64,000 bases of DNA from DAOUKH01 sp965207995 (GTDB taxonomy: Bacteria; Chloroflexota; Dehalococcoidia; SHYB01), in the NCBI GenBank assembly GCA_965207995.1, contig OZ242299.1, forward strand, positions 2,666,001 through 2,730,000, written 5' to 3'. The notes beneath the pieces are model-generated. The model was not told the DNA's origin. It was given only the letters and a program-made list of their open reading frames with translations, and did no database searches. Shown here in pieces: positions 26,627 through 35,030 of this stretch. Both the position numbers and the translations under genes were made by a program. Position 1 is the stretch's first letter. Each line of letters opens with the position of its first letter.

Positions 26627-27835
26627 CTACTTGTGCGTGAAGGCGATGTATTGGTTGTAGAGATTGCCAACAAGCGAATAGGTCAGACTAATCGCAAGGT
26701 AGATGGCCATGATCAGGATGAAGATGGAGATCGCCGGGGCGGTCTGCGTCATGGTCTTGCCCACGTTGGTCAGCTCGGCGTAGCCAATCGCCGCGGCCAG
26801 GCTGCTGTTCTTGGTAAGGTTGAGGTACTGGCTGATCGTGGGCGGCACGATGACGCGCAGCGCCTGCGGAAAGATCACGAACCGTAGCGAGTTCGAAGGT
26901 GTGAGTCCCAGGGCCCGGGCAGCCTCCACCTGCCCGCGGCGCACCGACTGAATGCCCGCCCGCACGATTTCGGCGATGAAGGCCGACGTGTAGATGACGA
27001 GGCCCGCCAGCAGCGCGATCAGCGCCCCCGGCAAGCCGATGCCGCCGTGGATCCGCCCGAAATCGCCCTCCGGCGCCGGGGTCGAGACCAAGAATGGCGC
27101 TTCGCCCGCGATCGCACCGATGACTACCCAGGCGACCGCGCCTACGACCACGATGGTGGCGAGGCCGGCGATCACCGGGTAGGACGGCTTGCCGGTGAGG
27201 TCTTCCCTCCGCGAAAGCAGGCGGTGAGCGATCACTCCCAGCACAAGGCCGCCGGCGGCGACACCTAGCCACACGGCTGCCGTGCCGCCATCCGAGGCCG
27301 ACGGTCCGGGCGCCGAGATGCCCGCGTTGTTGACGTATAGCCAGTCCCCGACCACGTATCCGTCCCGGACTTGGGGCAGGGCCAGGATGATGTAGAACCA
27401 GAAGAAGAGCTGCACCAGCAGCGGCACATTTCGGAAGAACTCGACGTAGGTCAGAGCGATCCTCGAAACCAGCCAGTTCCCCGATAGGCGCCCGACGCCC
27501 ACCGCGATGCCCAGAATGGTCGCCAGGATGACGCCGATGATCGAGACGAAGACCGTGTTTGTGGCCGCGACGACGAGCGCGTAGCCGAAGGAGTCGGAGG
27601 AGGCGTCGTAGGGCAGGAAGTGGTGGCCGATGGGCGTGAGGTATTCACGTTTCAGGAACTCGAATCCAAAGGGGATGTTCCGGTCCCCGATGGCGTTGCT
27701 GATGTTGGTGAAGAACCAGACGACCAGCCCCACCACCAAGATGGCGGACACGATCTGCAGCGCCGCCCTGAGGATCTTGGCGTGCCGCCAGACCGGGATG
27801 CCCTCGTACATCAGCTGTCGTGGTATCGACGCCAT
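26627..27835 (-). CDS. aapQ: amino-acid ABC transporter permease
   Basis: A 402-residue membrane subunit that forms the channel with AapM. The N-terminus has one helix (about 28-48), then the core with helices interrupted by a periplasmic segment (about 125-180) and two extra helices at 195-245, normal for AapQ. The EAA loop is EAARALGLTPSNSLRFVIFP. The ATG follows a TAGGG ribosome site placed directly after the T-run of the terminator-like hairpin at 27853-27888, so its expression probably depends on read-through from aapJ. Confidence 0.92.
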   Translation of the reverse strand: MASIPRQLMYEGIPVWRHAKILRAALQIVSAILVVGLVVWFFTNISNAIGDRNIPFGFEFLKREYLTPIGHHFLPYDASSDSFGYALVVAATNTVFVSIIGVILATILGIAVGVGRLSGNWLVSRIALTYVEFFRNVPLLVQLFFWFYIILALPQVRDGYVVGDWLYVNNAGISAPGPSASDGGTAAVWLGVAAGGLVLGVIAHRLLSRREDLTGKPSYPVIAGLATIVVVGAVAWVVIGAIAGEAPFLVSTPAPEGDFGRIHGGIGLPGALIALLAGLVIYTSAFIAEIVRAGIQSVRRGQVEAARALGLTPSNSLRFVIFPQALRVIVPPTISQYLNLTKNSSLAAAIGYAELTNVGKTMTQTAPAISIFILIMAIYLAISLTYSLVGNLYNQYIAFTHK

Positions 27836-27844
27836 GTGGGCCCT

Positions 27845-27888
27845 AAAAAAGGAAAGGGGCGGCCGGCCGAGTGTCGGTCGCCCCTTTA
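27845..27888 (-). terminator. intra-operon terminator/attenuator between aapJ and aapQ
   Basis: On the reverse strand, a hairpin with AAAGGGGCG (27879-27887) pairing CGCCCCTTT (27853-27861), then CC and six T (27845-27850). This is a classic intrinsic terminator. Its place after the binding-protein gene would let aapJ be made in excess over the membrane subunits. Confidence 0.75.
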
Positions 27889-27933
27889 TTCATCCGCTCT
27901 TGATTCTCTGCCTCAAGTGAGCATGGGAATGCG

Positions 27934-29010
27934 CTACCGCAACGGTGCGGCGTAAATCTGTCCGCCCTTCGGGCAATCGGAGCACGGCGCGTCTGCCCAC
28001 AGCGCGTTCCGGCCGTTCTCTCTGGGAAGGTCGATCCCGCCGGGGCCCAGGTTGCGACCATAGATCTCGCCGTAGTTGCCCACGGCGCGGATCACGGTCT
28101 GCGCCACGTTCTGGTCGAGTCCCAGGCTCTCTTGGCCGAACGAGCCTACGTGACCAAGCAGGCGGTCAACTTTGGTGTCTCCAGTGGCGGAGGAGGCTAC
28201 GTTGCCGGAGGTGACGTCGAAGGCCTCACCGTAGATGAGGATCGCCATCACCGTCTTCACGATGTCGAACCACTGGTCGTCGCCGTGCGGCACGACCGGG
28301 CCGAGCGGCTCTTCCGAAATCGTCTCCGGCAGGATGATGTGGTCGGCGCGGTTCGCGAATGCGCTGCCGATGGCCGCTAGCTGGGAGCGGTCATTGGTGA
28401 ACGCGTCGCACTGCCCGCTCTGGTAAGCCGCCACCACCGCGTCGGTGTCCTCAAAGGTCAGCGCGGTGATTCCCAGGTTGTTCTGCGTGGAGTAGTCCTG
28501 GAGGTTCAACTCCGTCGTGGTGCCTTGCGTGACGCAGACGGTGGTCCCGCCTAGGTCGAGGGCGCTACCCACGTTCGGGTTCTCCACGCTGTTCACCATG
28601 AAACCCTGGCCGTCGTAGAACATCGTCTGGGCGTAGTTGCCCCACTGGGAGTCTCGCGACGTTGTCCAGGTGACGGTCCGGACGAGCATGTCGACTTCGC
28701 CGGACTGGATTGTCGGGCCGCGTTCGGCGGCGGTGATCAGCCGGATCTCGATCTTGTTGGGATCGCCCAGCACGGCTGCGGCCAATGCCCGGCACAGGTC
28801 GATGTCGAAGCCCACGTTGTTGCCGGCAGTGTCCAGATGGCCGTAGCCCGGGACGTCGTTCCGGCTGGCGCAGATCACCTTGTCACGGTCCCGTACCTCT
28901 TGGAGCCTGCCCCCCTCTTCCTCCTCTTCGCCTCCGTTGCACGCAGCGAGTGCCACGGCAGCCAGCGCGAGGATGAGGAACGCTCCTAACGCATAGATCT
29001 TGGTTCTCAT
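27934..29010 (-). CDS. aapJ: amino-acid ABC transporter solute-binding lipoprotein
   Basis: 358 residues from the start at 29010; this start gives the signal sequence MRTKIYALGAFLILALAAV directly and has a G-rich ribosome site. The lipobox ALAAC places the lipidated cysteine at residue 24, followed by an acidic linker (EEEEEGG). The mature part has the family-3 binding-protein features (VICASRNDVPGYG, GNNVGFDIDLCRALAAAVLG, WTTSRDSQWGN). It captures amino acids at the cell surface and hands them to AapQM. It heads the operon, with a promoter at 29059-29087. Confidence 0.92.
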   Translation of the reverse strand: MRTKIYALGAFLILALAAVALAACNGGEEEEEGGRLQEVRDRDKVICASRNDVPGYGHLDTAGNNVGFDIDLCRALAAAVLGDPNKIEIRLITAAERGPTIQSGEVDMLVRTVTWTTSRDSQWGNYAQTMFYDGQGFMVNSVENPNVGSALDLGGTTVCVTQGTTTELNLQDYSTQNNLGITALTFEDTDAVVAAYQSGQCDAFTNDRSQLAAIGSAFANRADHIILPETISEEPLGPVVPHGDDQWFDIVKTVMAILIYGEAFDVTSGNVASSATGDTKVDRLLGHVGSFGQESLGLDQNVAQTVIRAVGNYGEIYGRNLGPGGIDLPRENGRNALWADAPCSDCPKGGQIYAAPLR

Positions 29011-29058
29011 TCCGGCCCCCCTTGAAGTGTTGGAATGGAGACTATCCGCACGCATGGG

Positions 29059-29087
29059 AGAATACTTGTTTGGATAGCCGTGGTCAA
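29059..29087 (-). promoter_or_regulatory. sigma70-type promoter of the aapJQMP operon
   Basis: TTGACC (29082-29087), 17 bases, TATTCT (29059-29064) on the reverse strand. The predicted start near 29052 gives a leader of about 42 bases before aapJ. Confidence 0.6.
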
Positions 29088-29150
29088 TGTTACTTGGTGC
29101 ACGCAAATGAGACCTAGCGCCCTTGACGAACCCCCCTTAGCAGGGTACGG

Positions 29151-30203
29151 CTAGCTCGGTATCTTGCGCGTGACCGACATGCCGAGCATGCAGGACGCCC
29201 CGATCGACTGCAGACCGCCGAGACCTCCGGCGCAGATGATGAGGATGCGGCGCGCGTTCAAAGTGATCGGGACGTTCTCCCCGTCCCACTCGATGCCCAT
29301 CTCGTTCATGCGTTGACGCGCGGCCTCGCGCCGGTAGGGCGGGTGGAAGTGCATCGGCACCCGCGCGTTCTGATGGATGTAGCGCCGCAGCTCCTCCTTG
29401 TCGGGAATCACCTCGGCGACCATCTTGGCGATGACCGGGCTCATGACGAGTACGTTCTCGAAGCCCTCCGGCAGCTGCTCGGTCGCCGCGTGGCCGCTGA
29501 CGGCCATGCCGAACGTGACGTGATGCAGCACCTGCTCGCTCTCCGGGCTCATCTCGGTGATCGGCCACATGCCGTTGATCGGGATGATGGTCACGGTGCT
29601 GTCCGTCGGCTCGAAGCCGCGGTCGACGTGGAACGGCTGCCAGGGCGACTCTTCCTCGTGCTCGCCGAAGCAGGCCGAGGTGAACTTGCCCGGCCAGCCG
29701 AGGGGGGCCTTGTCGACGTCGCCGTGCGTGGCCCCGCCGACGTTGATCAGCACCAGACGCAGGGCGCGTCCAATGGTCGCGTTGGCTTGTGAGCCAGGGC
29801 CGAAGCAGCCCGTGTCGTAGTTGATGCCGATCTCGTTGCGAATGGGACCGTTGAACAAGATCATCGGCCCCACCGGGTTCGTCGTCGTCTGGATGCCGTG
29901 CGCGTTCATCTTCGGGTCCATGAACGCGTCGACGGCGGCGATGAGCGCCGGCATGTAGCTCGGCTCGCAGCCCGCCATGACGGCGTTGATGGCGATCTTC
30001 TCGACGCTGGCCGGAGCGTTCAGGGGGGCCATCTCGCCGACCACGTGCGCCGCGTCGAAGCCGCTGGCGTCGATCATCGCCGCGACCCGCTCCTCCGTCG
30101 GCGGCACGACGGGCAGCCCGTCGGTCATCCGCCGCTGGCGCAGGTAGGCGGTGACCGCCTCCGGGCCGCCTTCTACCTCGACACGTGTCGCCTGCTTGGC
30201 CAT
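29151..30203 (-). CDS. conserved protein of unknown function (DGLPVVPPT motif)
   Basis: 350 residues, soluble, no signal peptide. The N-terminal segment TDGLPVVPPTEERVAAMI is striking and looks conserved. Later features are AINAVMAGCEPSYMPALIAAV (a glycine/cysteine turn before a helix), TTTNPVGPMILFNGP, NYDTGCFGPGSQANATIGRALRL, and a C-terminal hydrophobic strand ending LIICAGGLGGLQ. Cysteines at several of these turns could be catalytic or metal-binding, but I know no characterised member and assign no function. It starts 39 bases after the SDR gene that ends at 30243 and shares its strand, so the two probably form an operon. Confidence 0.7.
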   Translation of the reverse strand: MAKQATRVEVEGGPEAVTAYLRQRRMTDGLPVVPPTEERVAAMIDASGFDAAHVVGEMAPLNAPASVEKIAINAVMAGCEPSYMPALIAAVDAFMDPKMNAHGIQTTTNPVGPMILFNGPIRNEIGINYDTGCFGPGSQANATIGRALRLVLINVGGATHGDVDKAPLGWPGKFTSACFGEHEEESPWQPFHVDRGFEPTDSTVTIIPINGMWPITEMSPESEQVLHHVTFGMAVSGHAATEQLPEGFENVLVMSPVIAKMVAEVIPDKEELRRYIHQNARVPMHFHPPYRREAARQRMNEMGIEWDGENVPITLNARRILIICAGGLGGLQSIGASCMLGMSVTRKIPS

Positions 30204-30242
30204 GACAACGGACTCCCTACGGCGCTTGCTCTGGGTGCAACT

Positions 30243-31187
30243 CTAGGGCCGGACCCAGGGCCATACGATCTTCCCTTCCTGCGGCGGCGACGGGTTCTCC
30301 ACGCCGGTGAGGAGCTGTGACGGCACGATACCGCCCAGCTCTTCCTGCGTCCACTGGCCGCCTTCCTTGTAGGCCGACGGACCCATGCTCCACCGTTGAT
30401 AGACGCCGATGGTGCCCGCGCCGGCGGAGAAGACCTGGCCGTTGACGTCCTGCGCGGCGTCGCTCGCGAGATAGGCGACGATCGGCGCGACTTCGCTGGG
30501 TTCGCGCGAGCCGCGGAGCGCGCCCCGCAGGCGCGGCGGCAGCTTGATGCGGTACTTCTTCAGCCAGTCGACCCCGGCCTCGCGCATCCGAGACGTTGCC
30601 GAAGGACAGAGGACATTGACGCGGATGCCGTAGACGCCGAGCTCGAGGCAGAGCGTGTTGCTGAAGCCAATGATGCCGCCCTTCGCGGCGGTGTAGTTCG
30701 AGACGCCCGCACCGCCTTCGATGGCCATCCCGGACGCGACGTTGACGATGCTGCCGCTCCGCTGCTCGATCATGTAGGGCGCGGCGGCCTTGACGGTGCA
30801 GAACGTCCCCTTCAGGTGGGTCTGGACGACGGCGTCGAAGTCCTCCTCCGGCATGTCCCATACCATGTTGACGCGGGTGTTCCCGGCGTTGTTGACCAGG
30901 CAGTCGATGCGGCCGAAGGAGTCGATGGCGGTCCCGACGATGTTGCCGGCGCCCTCCATGGTGGCGACGGTGTCGTAGACCGGCACGGCCTCGCCGCCGG
31001 CGCCGCGGATGAGGGATACGGTCTCGTCGGCCATGGCGGGGCTGCCGCCCTCGCCGCTCGGCGGCGCGCCGAGGTCGTTGACCACGACCTTCGCGCCCTC
31101 GGCAGCCATGAGCATTGCCACGGCCCGCCCGATCCCGCCGCCGGAACCGGTGACCACCGCGACCTTCCCCTTCAGGGATTCGCCCAC
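30243..31187 (-). CDS. short-chain dehydrogenase/reductase (SDR)
   Basis: A 314-residue SDR started at GTG 31187, with AAGGAGG before it. The cofactor motif is TGSGGGIG (residues 13-20), then VVVNDLGAPPSGEGG, NNAG, a serine in NVASG and the catalytic YTAAK. The long beta-2 loop and length resemble the SDR at 2203 and the dehydrogenase unit of multifunctional beta-oxidation proteins, suggesting 3-hydroxyacyl-CoA oxidation. The C-terminal 40 residues (WTQEELGGIVPSQLL and on) are an extension beyond the classical 250-residue core. Its promoter shares a divergent region with the amidohydrolase at 31367. Confidence 0.88.
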   Translation of the reverse strand: MGESLKGKVAVVTGSGGGIGRAVAMLMAAEGAKVVVNDLGAPPSGEGGSPAMADETVSLIRGAGGEAVPVYDTVATMEGAGNIVGTAIDSFGRIDCLVNNAGNTRVNMVWDMPEEDFDAVVQTHLKGTFCTVKAAAPYMIEQRSGSIVNVASGMAIEGGAGVSNYTAAKGGIIGFSNTLCLELGVYGIRVNVLCPSATSRMREAGVDWLKKYRIKLPPRLRGALRGSREPSEVAPIVAYLASDAAQDVNGQVFSAGAGTIGVYQRWSMGPSAYKEGGQWTQEELGGIVPSQLLTGVENPSPPQEGKIVWPWVRP

Positions 31188-31218
31188 GCCCCCTCCTTGG
31201 CCCTTCCGGGCCGCCGCA

Positions 31219-31248
31219 ATGCTAGGTGTGGCCTCGACGCGGTGTCAA
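31219..31248 (-). promoter_or_regulatory. sigma70-type promoter (SDR / DGLPVVPPT operon)
   Basis: TTGACA (31243-31248), 18 bases, TAGCAT (31219-31224) on the reverse strand, 32 bases before the SDR start. Confidence 0.5.
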
Positions 31249-31265
31249 CCGCGGGGCGGGGTTCG

Positions 31266-31295
31266 TTGACACTCGAAGATGCGGCGGGCCACAAT
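31266..31295 (+). promoter_or_regulatory. possible promoter of the tandem amidohydrolases
   Basis: TTGACA (31266-31271), 18 bases, CACAAT (31290-31295). The -35 is perfect and the -10 weak. It lies only 17 bases from the divergent promoter, so the two could be co-regulated by one bound protein. Confidence 0.4.
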
Positions 31296-31366
31296 AGGCC
31301 GTTCTCGAAGTCAACGCACCGGGTGGACGGGCCCGCGGGGGCCCGCCGGCCGCGCAGGAGGAGCCG

Positions 31367-32533
31367 ATGGCGGACCGATTCTACAAGGTCATCTCCGGGG
31401 ACGGGCACGTGGAGACGCCGCCCGAAACGTGGGTCAAGTACGTGCCGGAAAAGTGGCGCGACCGCGCGCCGCGCCTGATCCATCTCCCCGACGGCGGCGA
31501 AGGATGGGTCGTCGAGGGCCAGCCCCTCCTTCATAACGGGCAGAACATCATCGCCGGCAAGCCGATCCGGTTCCGCGGCATGTCCTACTACAACGAGGAC
31601 GGCTCCGCCGCCACCGGCGCAGGCTCCGCCGAGCAGCGCCTCCGCGAGCAGGACCAGGACGGGATCGACGCCGAGGTGCTCTTCCCGCCCGTCTTCGCCT
31701 CGCGCTTCCTCGAGGGCATCGCCGACCCCGAGGTCTACCTCTCGATGATCCAGGCTTACAACACCTTTCTGGCCCAGGACTTCAACGCCGTGGCCCCCGA
31801 CCGGCTCATCGGCAATGCGGTGATACCGGTCTCCGGGATCAAGCACGCCGTCGCCGAGCTGAAGCGGGTGAAGGAGCTCGGCATCCGGTCGGTCGCCTTC
31901 TACCAGTTCCCCAACGGCACCGGGTCGCCGGCGGACGAGGACGACGAGTTCTGGGAGACGGCGCTGGACATCGACATGAAGCTGTCGCCGCACTTCGGCT
32001 TCGGCGACATCCGCGCGCCGATGGGCGGCGCGGGCCGCGGCACCGGGAGCCAGCCCTTCGCCAGCGCCCTCTGCCAGCGCGCTGGCTCGCACGCGCCGGT
32101 CTATTGCATGTCGCAGCTCATCGCCGCCGGCGTCCTCGACCGCTTCCCCGGCCTCGAGATGTACTTCGCCGAGACCAACGCGAGCTGGCTGCCCTTCAGC
32201 CTCTTCTTCATGGACGATAACTACCAACTCTTCAAGGACTGGTTCGGCGTCACGCTGCAGATGAAGCCGAGCGAGTACGTGACGAAGCACTTCTACTTCG
32301 GCATCGTCCGCGACCCGATCATCTTCCAGATGCAGCACCTGATCCCGTGGGACCGCATCATGTGGGGATCCGATTTCCCCCACTCCGTCGGCTCGTTCCC
32401 CAAGAGCGCCGAGTTCTTCGACACCGCCATGGCCGACGTCTCCGACGACCTCCGCCGGAAGATCCTGCTCGAAGTCCCCGCCGAGTTCTTCGACCTCGAC
32501 CTGACCAAGCCGATTACCGCGACGCCGAGCTAG
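31367..32533 (+). CDS. amidohydrolase family 2 (metal-dependent hydrolase)
   Basis: 388 residues. Family members are TIM-barrel hydrolases or decarboxylases using one metal. Metal motif GDGH (Asp12, His14), a conserved histidine in LSPHFGF (209) and the catalytic aspartate in MWGSDFPHSVGSF (Asp336) are all present. An AGGAGG ribosome site precedes the ATG. It is followed 14 bases later by a paralogue with strong identity throughout, and then by a third, more distant relative. A hydrolase or decarboxylase acting on a cyclic or aromatic acid is likely. Confidence 0.88.
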   Translation: MADRFYKVISGDGHVETPPETWVKYVPEKWRDRAPRLIHLPDGGEGWVVEGQPLLHNGQNIIAGKPIRFRGMSYYNEDGSAATGAGSAEQRLREQDQDGIDAEVLFPPVFASRFLEGIADPEVYLSMIQAYNTFLAQDFNAVAPDRLIGNAVIPVSGIKHAVAELKRVKELGIRSVAFYQFPNGTGSPADEDDEFWETALDIDMKLSPHFGFGDIRAPMGGAGRGTGSQPFASALCQRAGSHAPVYCMSQLIAAGVLDRFPGLEMYFAETNASWLPFSLFFMDDNYQLFKDWFGVTLQMKPSEYVTKHFYFGIVRDPIIFQMQHLIPWDRIMWGSDFPHSVGSFPKSAEFFDTAMADVSDDLRRKILLEVPAEFFDLDLTKPITATPS

Positions 32534-32547
32534 GCGGAGGAGGCCGG

Positions 32548-33723
32548 ATGGGCCGCAAGTATCGAGTGATTTCGGCCGACGGGCACGTCGAGACGCCGCC
32601 CGACACCTTCGTGAAGTATGTCCCCGAGCGTTGGCGCGACCGCGCCCCACGCCTCGTGCCGCTGTCCGAGGGTGGCGAGGGCTGGGTCATCGAGGGGATG
32701 CCCCTGCTCCACAACGGGCAGAACATCACCGCGGGCAAGCCGATCAAGTTCCGCAACGACACCTACTTCAACGAGGACGGCAGTCCCGCCACCGGCGCCG
32801 GCCCCGCCGAGCAGCGCCTCCGCGAGCAGGACCGGGACGGCATCGATTGCGAGGTGCTCTTTCCGCCCGTCTTCGCCAGCAGGTTCCTCACCGGGGTCGC
32901 CGACCGCGACGCCTACCTCTCGATGGTGCAGGCGTACAACACCTTCCTGGCCCAGGACTACTGCGCGGTGGCCCCCGACCGGCTCATCGGCAACGGGGTC
33001 GTGCCGGTGAAGGGTATCGATCAGGCCGTGCTCGAGCTCAAGCGCTGCGGCGCGATCGGGATCAAGAGCGTATCGCTGCAGCAGTTCCCCAACGGCGGCG
33101 GCGCGCCGGAGCCGGAGGATGACGAGTTCTGGGAGACGGCCCTCGACATCGGGATGCGGATCTCGCCGCACGGCAACTTCGGCTACCCCGCGCCCCCGGA
33201 GTATGGCGGCGGGGCGGGGACGGGGTCGCTGGCCTACGCCGTCTCTCTCACCCAGCGCACCGGCGGCTTCCGCCCGCTCTACTGCATCGCGCAGCTCATC
33301 GCCTCCGGCGTCTTCGACCGCTTCCCCGATATCCGCTTCTACTTCGCGGAGACGAACGCGAGCTGGCTGTCGAGCTTGGTCTGGTTCATGGACGACAACT
33401 ACCGCATCTTCAAGCACTGGTACGGCCCGCTCGCCATGAAGCCGAGCGAATACATCTTCAAGCACTGCCGCTTCAGCTTCATCCGCGACCCGCTGGCCCT
33501 GAAGCTCCGCGACTTCGTGCCCATCGACATCCTGATGTGGGGCTCCGACTTCCCCCACTCCGTGGGGTCCTTCCCCAACTCGCAGGAGTGGATCGACCAG
33601 ATCTTCGCGGGCGAGAGCGAGGCGGTGAAGCGCCGCATCCTCCTCGAAAACCCCTGCGAGTTCTTCGGCCTCGACCCCGAGGCCGACATCACCCCCACGC
33701 CGGGGGTCACCGCCGCCGTCTAA
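32548..33723 (+). CDS. amidohydrolase family 2 (paralogue of upstream gene)
   Basis: 391 residues; the start at 32548 has GGAGGAGG and gives an N-terminus (MGRKYRVISADGHVETPPDT) that aligns with the previous gene. Metal motif ADGH (Asp11, His13), LSMVQAYNTFLAQD, an ISPHGNF histidine and MWGSDFPHSVGSFP are conserved. The two genes clearly arose by tandem duplication, differ mainly in the 200-240 region around the substrate pocket, and are separated by 14 bases, so they could make a hetero-oligomer or serve two related substrates. Confidence 0.88.
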   Translation: MGRKYRVISADGHVETPPDTFVKYVPERWRDRAPRLVPLSEGGEGWVIEGMPLLHNGQNITAGKPIKFRNDTYFNEDGSPATGAGPAEQRLREQDRDGIDCEVLFPPVFASRFLTGVADRDAYLSMVQAYNTFLAQDYCAVAPDRLIGNGVVPVKGIDQAVLELKRCGAIGIKSVSLQQFPNGGGAPEPEDDEFWETALDIGMRISPHGNFGYPAPPEYGGGAGTGSLAYAVSLTQRTGGFRPLYCIAQLIASGVFDRFPDIRFYFAETNASWLSSLVWFMDDNYRIFKHWYGPLAMKPSEYIFKHCRFSFIRDPLALKLRDFVPIDILMWGSDFPHSVGSFPNSQEWIDQIFAGESEAVKRRILLENPCEFFGLDPEADITPTPGVTAAV

Positions 33724-33738
33724 ACCGCCTTCTCCTGA

Positions 33739-33767
33739 TTGACAGCCCCCAGGGCCGCCACTACAGT
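33739..33767 (+). promoter_or_regulatory. sigma70-type promoter
   Basis: TTGACA (33739-33744), 17 bases, TACAGT (33762-33767); start predicted near 33775, about 50 bases before the third amidohydrolase gene. This indicates that gene can be expressed apart from the tandem pair. Confidence 0.55.
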
Positions 33768-33825
33768 TGCAGACAGATTTACCGGCCGCGCGCGGAAGGT
33801 TCCGACGCCGGCCAAGGAGTTGCCA

Positions 33826-34953
33826 ATGGCCCCGACCGGACGAAGCTACGAAGTCATCTCAGCCGATTCCCACGTGGTGGAGCCTCCCAACCTGTGGGAA
33901 GACTGGCTGCCCAAGAAATACCTCGACTACGCGCCGAAGCTCGTCAAGGACGAGGACGGCGGCGACGCCTGGATCTACCAGGAAGGCATGGCGCCCGCGC
34001 CTCTCGGGCTCGTCGCCTGCGTCGGCATCGAGAAGGAGGAAATGAAGTGGACGGGCCTCAGCTACGGCGACAACGTCCATCCCTCCGTCTTCGACGGTAA
34101 GGCGCGGCTTGAGGTCCTCGACACCGACGGTGTCGACGCCGAATTCCTCTACCCGCCGCAGCGCGCCGTCGGCTGCTTCATGAAGAACCCCGACTCTGAA
34201 ATCCACCTTGCCGGCCTCGATGCCTACAACCGTTGGCTCAGCGAGGGCTTCTGCGCCGCCGACCCCGACCGGCTCTTCGGCGTCTACCAGATTCCCAACC
34301 TTGGCGTAGAGACCGCCGTCGCCGAGCTCAAGAAGGCCAAGGACATGGGCTACCGCGGCGCCGTGATCGGCATGTGGCCCACCGGCAACCAGCAGCTCAC
34401 CGGCGAGGACGACCCCTTCTGGGCCGCGGCGGAAGAGCTCGAAATGCCGATCTCCATCCACTTCCGGCTCGCCTCCCAGGGCGCGGGCCACGTCGCCTCC
34501 AAGGGCGGCGCGCTGGCGACCGGCGCCGTCGCCGGCATCGCCGACTTCCCCGTCCTCATGGTCGACCTCATCTTCGACGGTGTCTTCGACCGCTTCCCCG
34601 GCCTCAAGATGGTCGGCGTCGAGGTCGGCGTCGGCTGGATCCCTCATGCCGCCGAGATGATGGACGACCGCTACTGGCGGAACCGCGGCCATGCCAAGTG
34701 GGGGCTGAAGAAGCTCCCCAGCCAGTACGTCAAGGACAACTGGCTCGCCACCTTCATCGTCGACCGCATCGGCATCGAGATGCGCCACGCCGTCGGCCTG
34801 AAGAACATGTCGTGGTCGACCGACTTCCCCCACCACGGCAACGACTACCCGTACTCGCGCCAGACCATCGAGCAGCACTTCGTCAACGTCCCGGAGGCGG
34901 AGAAGCGCCGCATCGTCTGCGACAACGCGGCGGAGCTCTACGGCCTGGTGTAG
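33826..34953 (+). CDS. amidohydrolase family 2 (metal-dependent hydrolase)
   Basis: 375 residues. The start at 33826 has AAGGAG 6 bases before it. The metal motif is ISADSHVVEPPNLWEDWLP, with a later histidine in ISIHFRLA and the catalytic aspartate in WSTDFPHHGNDYPYS. It is more distant from the two preceding paralogues and closer to the large group of uncharacterised Amidohydro_2 proteins in soil and marine bacteria. The motif EVGVGWIPHAAEMMDDRY matches the dimer-contact segment in the family. It is followed by a strong hairpin (34980-35004) and then the dimeric-barrel-like gene. Confidence 0.9.
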   Translation: MAPTGRSYEVISADSHVVEPPNLWEDWLPKKYLDYAPKLVKDEDGGDAWIYQEGMAPAPLGLVACVGIEKEEMKWTGLSYGDNVHPSVFDGKARLEVLDTDGVDAEFLYPPQRAVGCFMKNPDSEIHLAGLDAYNRWLSEGFCAADPDRLFGVYQIPNLGVETAVAELKKAKDMGYRGAVIGMWPTGNQQLTGEDDPFWAAAEELEMPISIHFRLASQGAGHVASKGGALATGAVAGIADFPVLMVDLIFDGVFDRFPGLKMVGVEVGVGWIPHAAEMMDDRYWRNRGHAKWGLKKLPSQYVKDNWLATFIVDRIGIEMRHAVGLKNMSWSTDFPHHGNDYPYSRQTIEQHFVNVPEAEKRRIVCDNAAELYGLV

Positions 34954-34979
34954 CGCGGGCCCGAACAGGCGACCATAGA

Positions 34980-35004
34980 GGGCCTCCCCGATTCGGGGAG
35001 GCCC
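34980..35004 (+). terminator. GC-rich hairpin, terminator-like
   Basis: A perfect 10-bp stem GGGCCTCCCC / GGGGAGGCCC with loop GATTC, then GTTACTTTCC. The T-run is weak, so it may terminate partially or protect the 3' end of the amidohydrolase transcript. Confidence 0.55.
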
Positions 35005-35030
35005 GTTACTTTCCATAAGGAGACGCAGCA

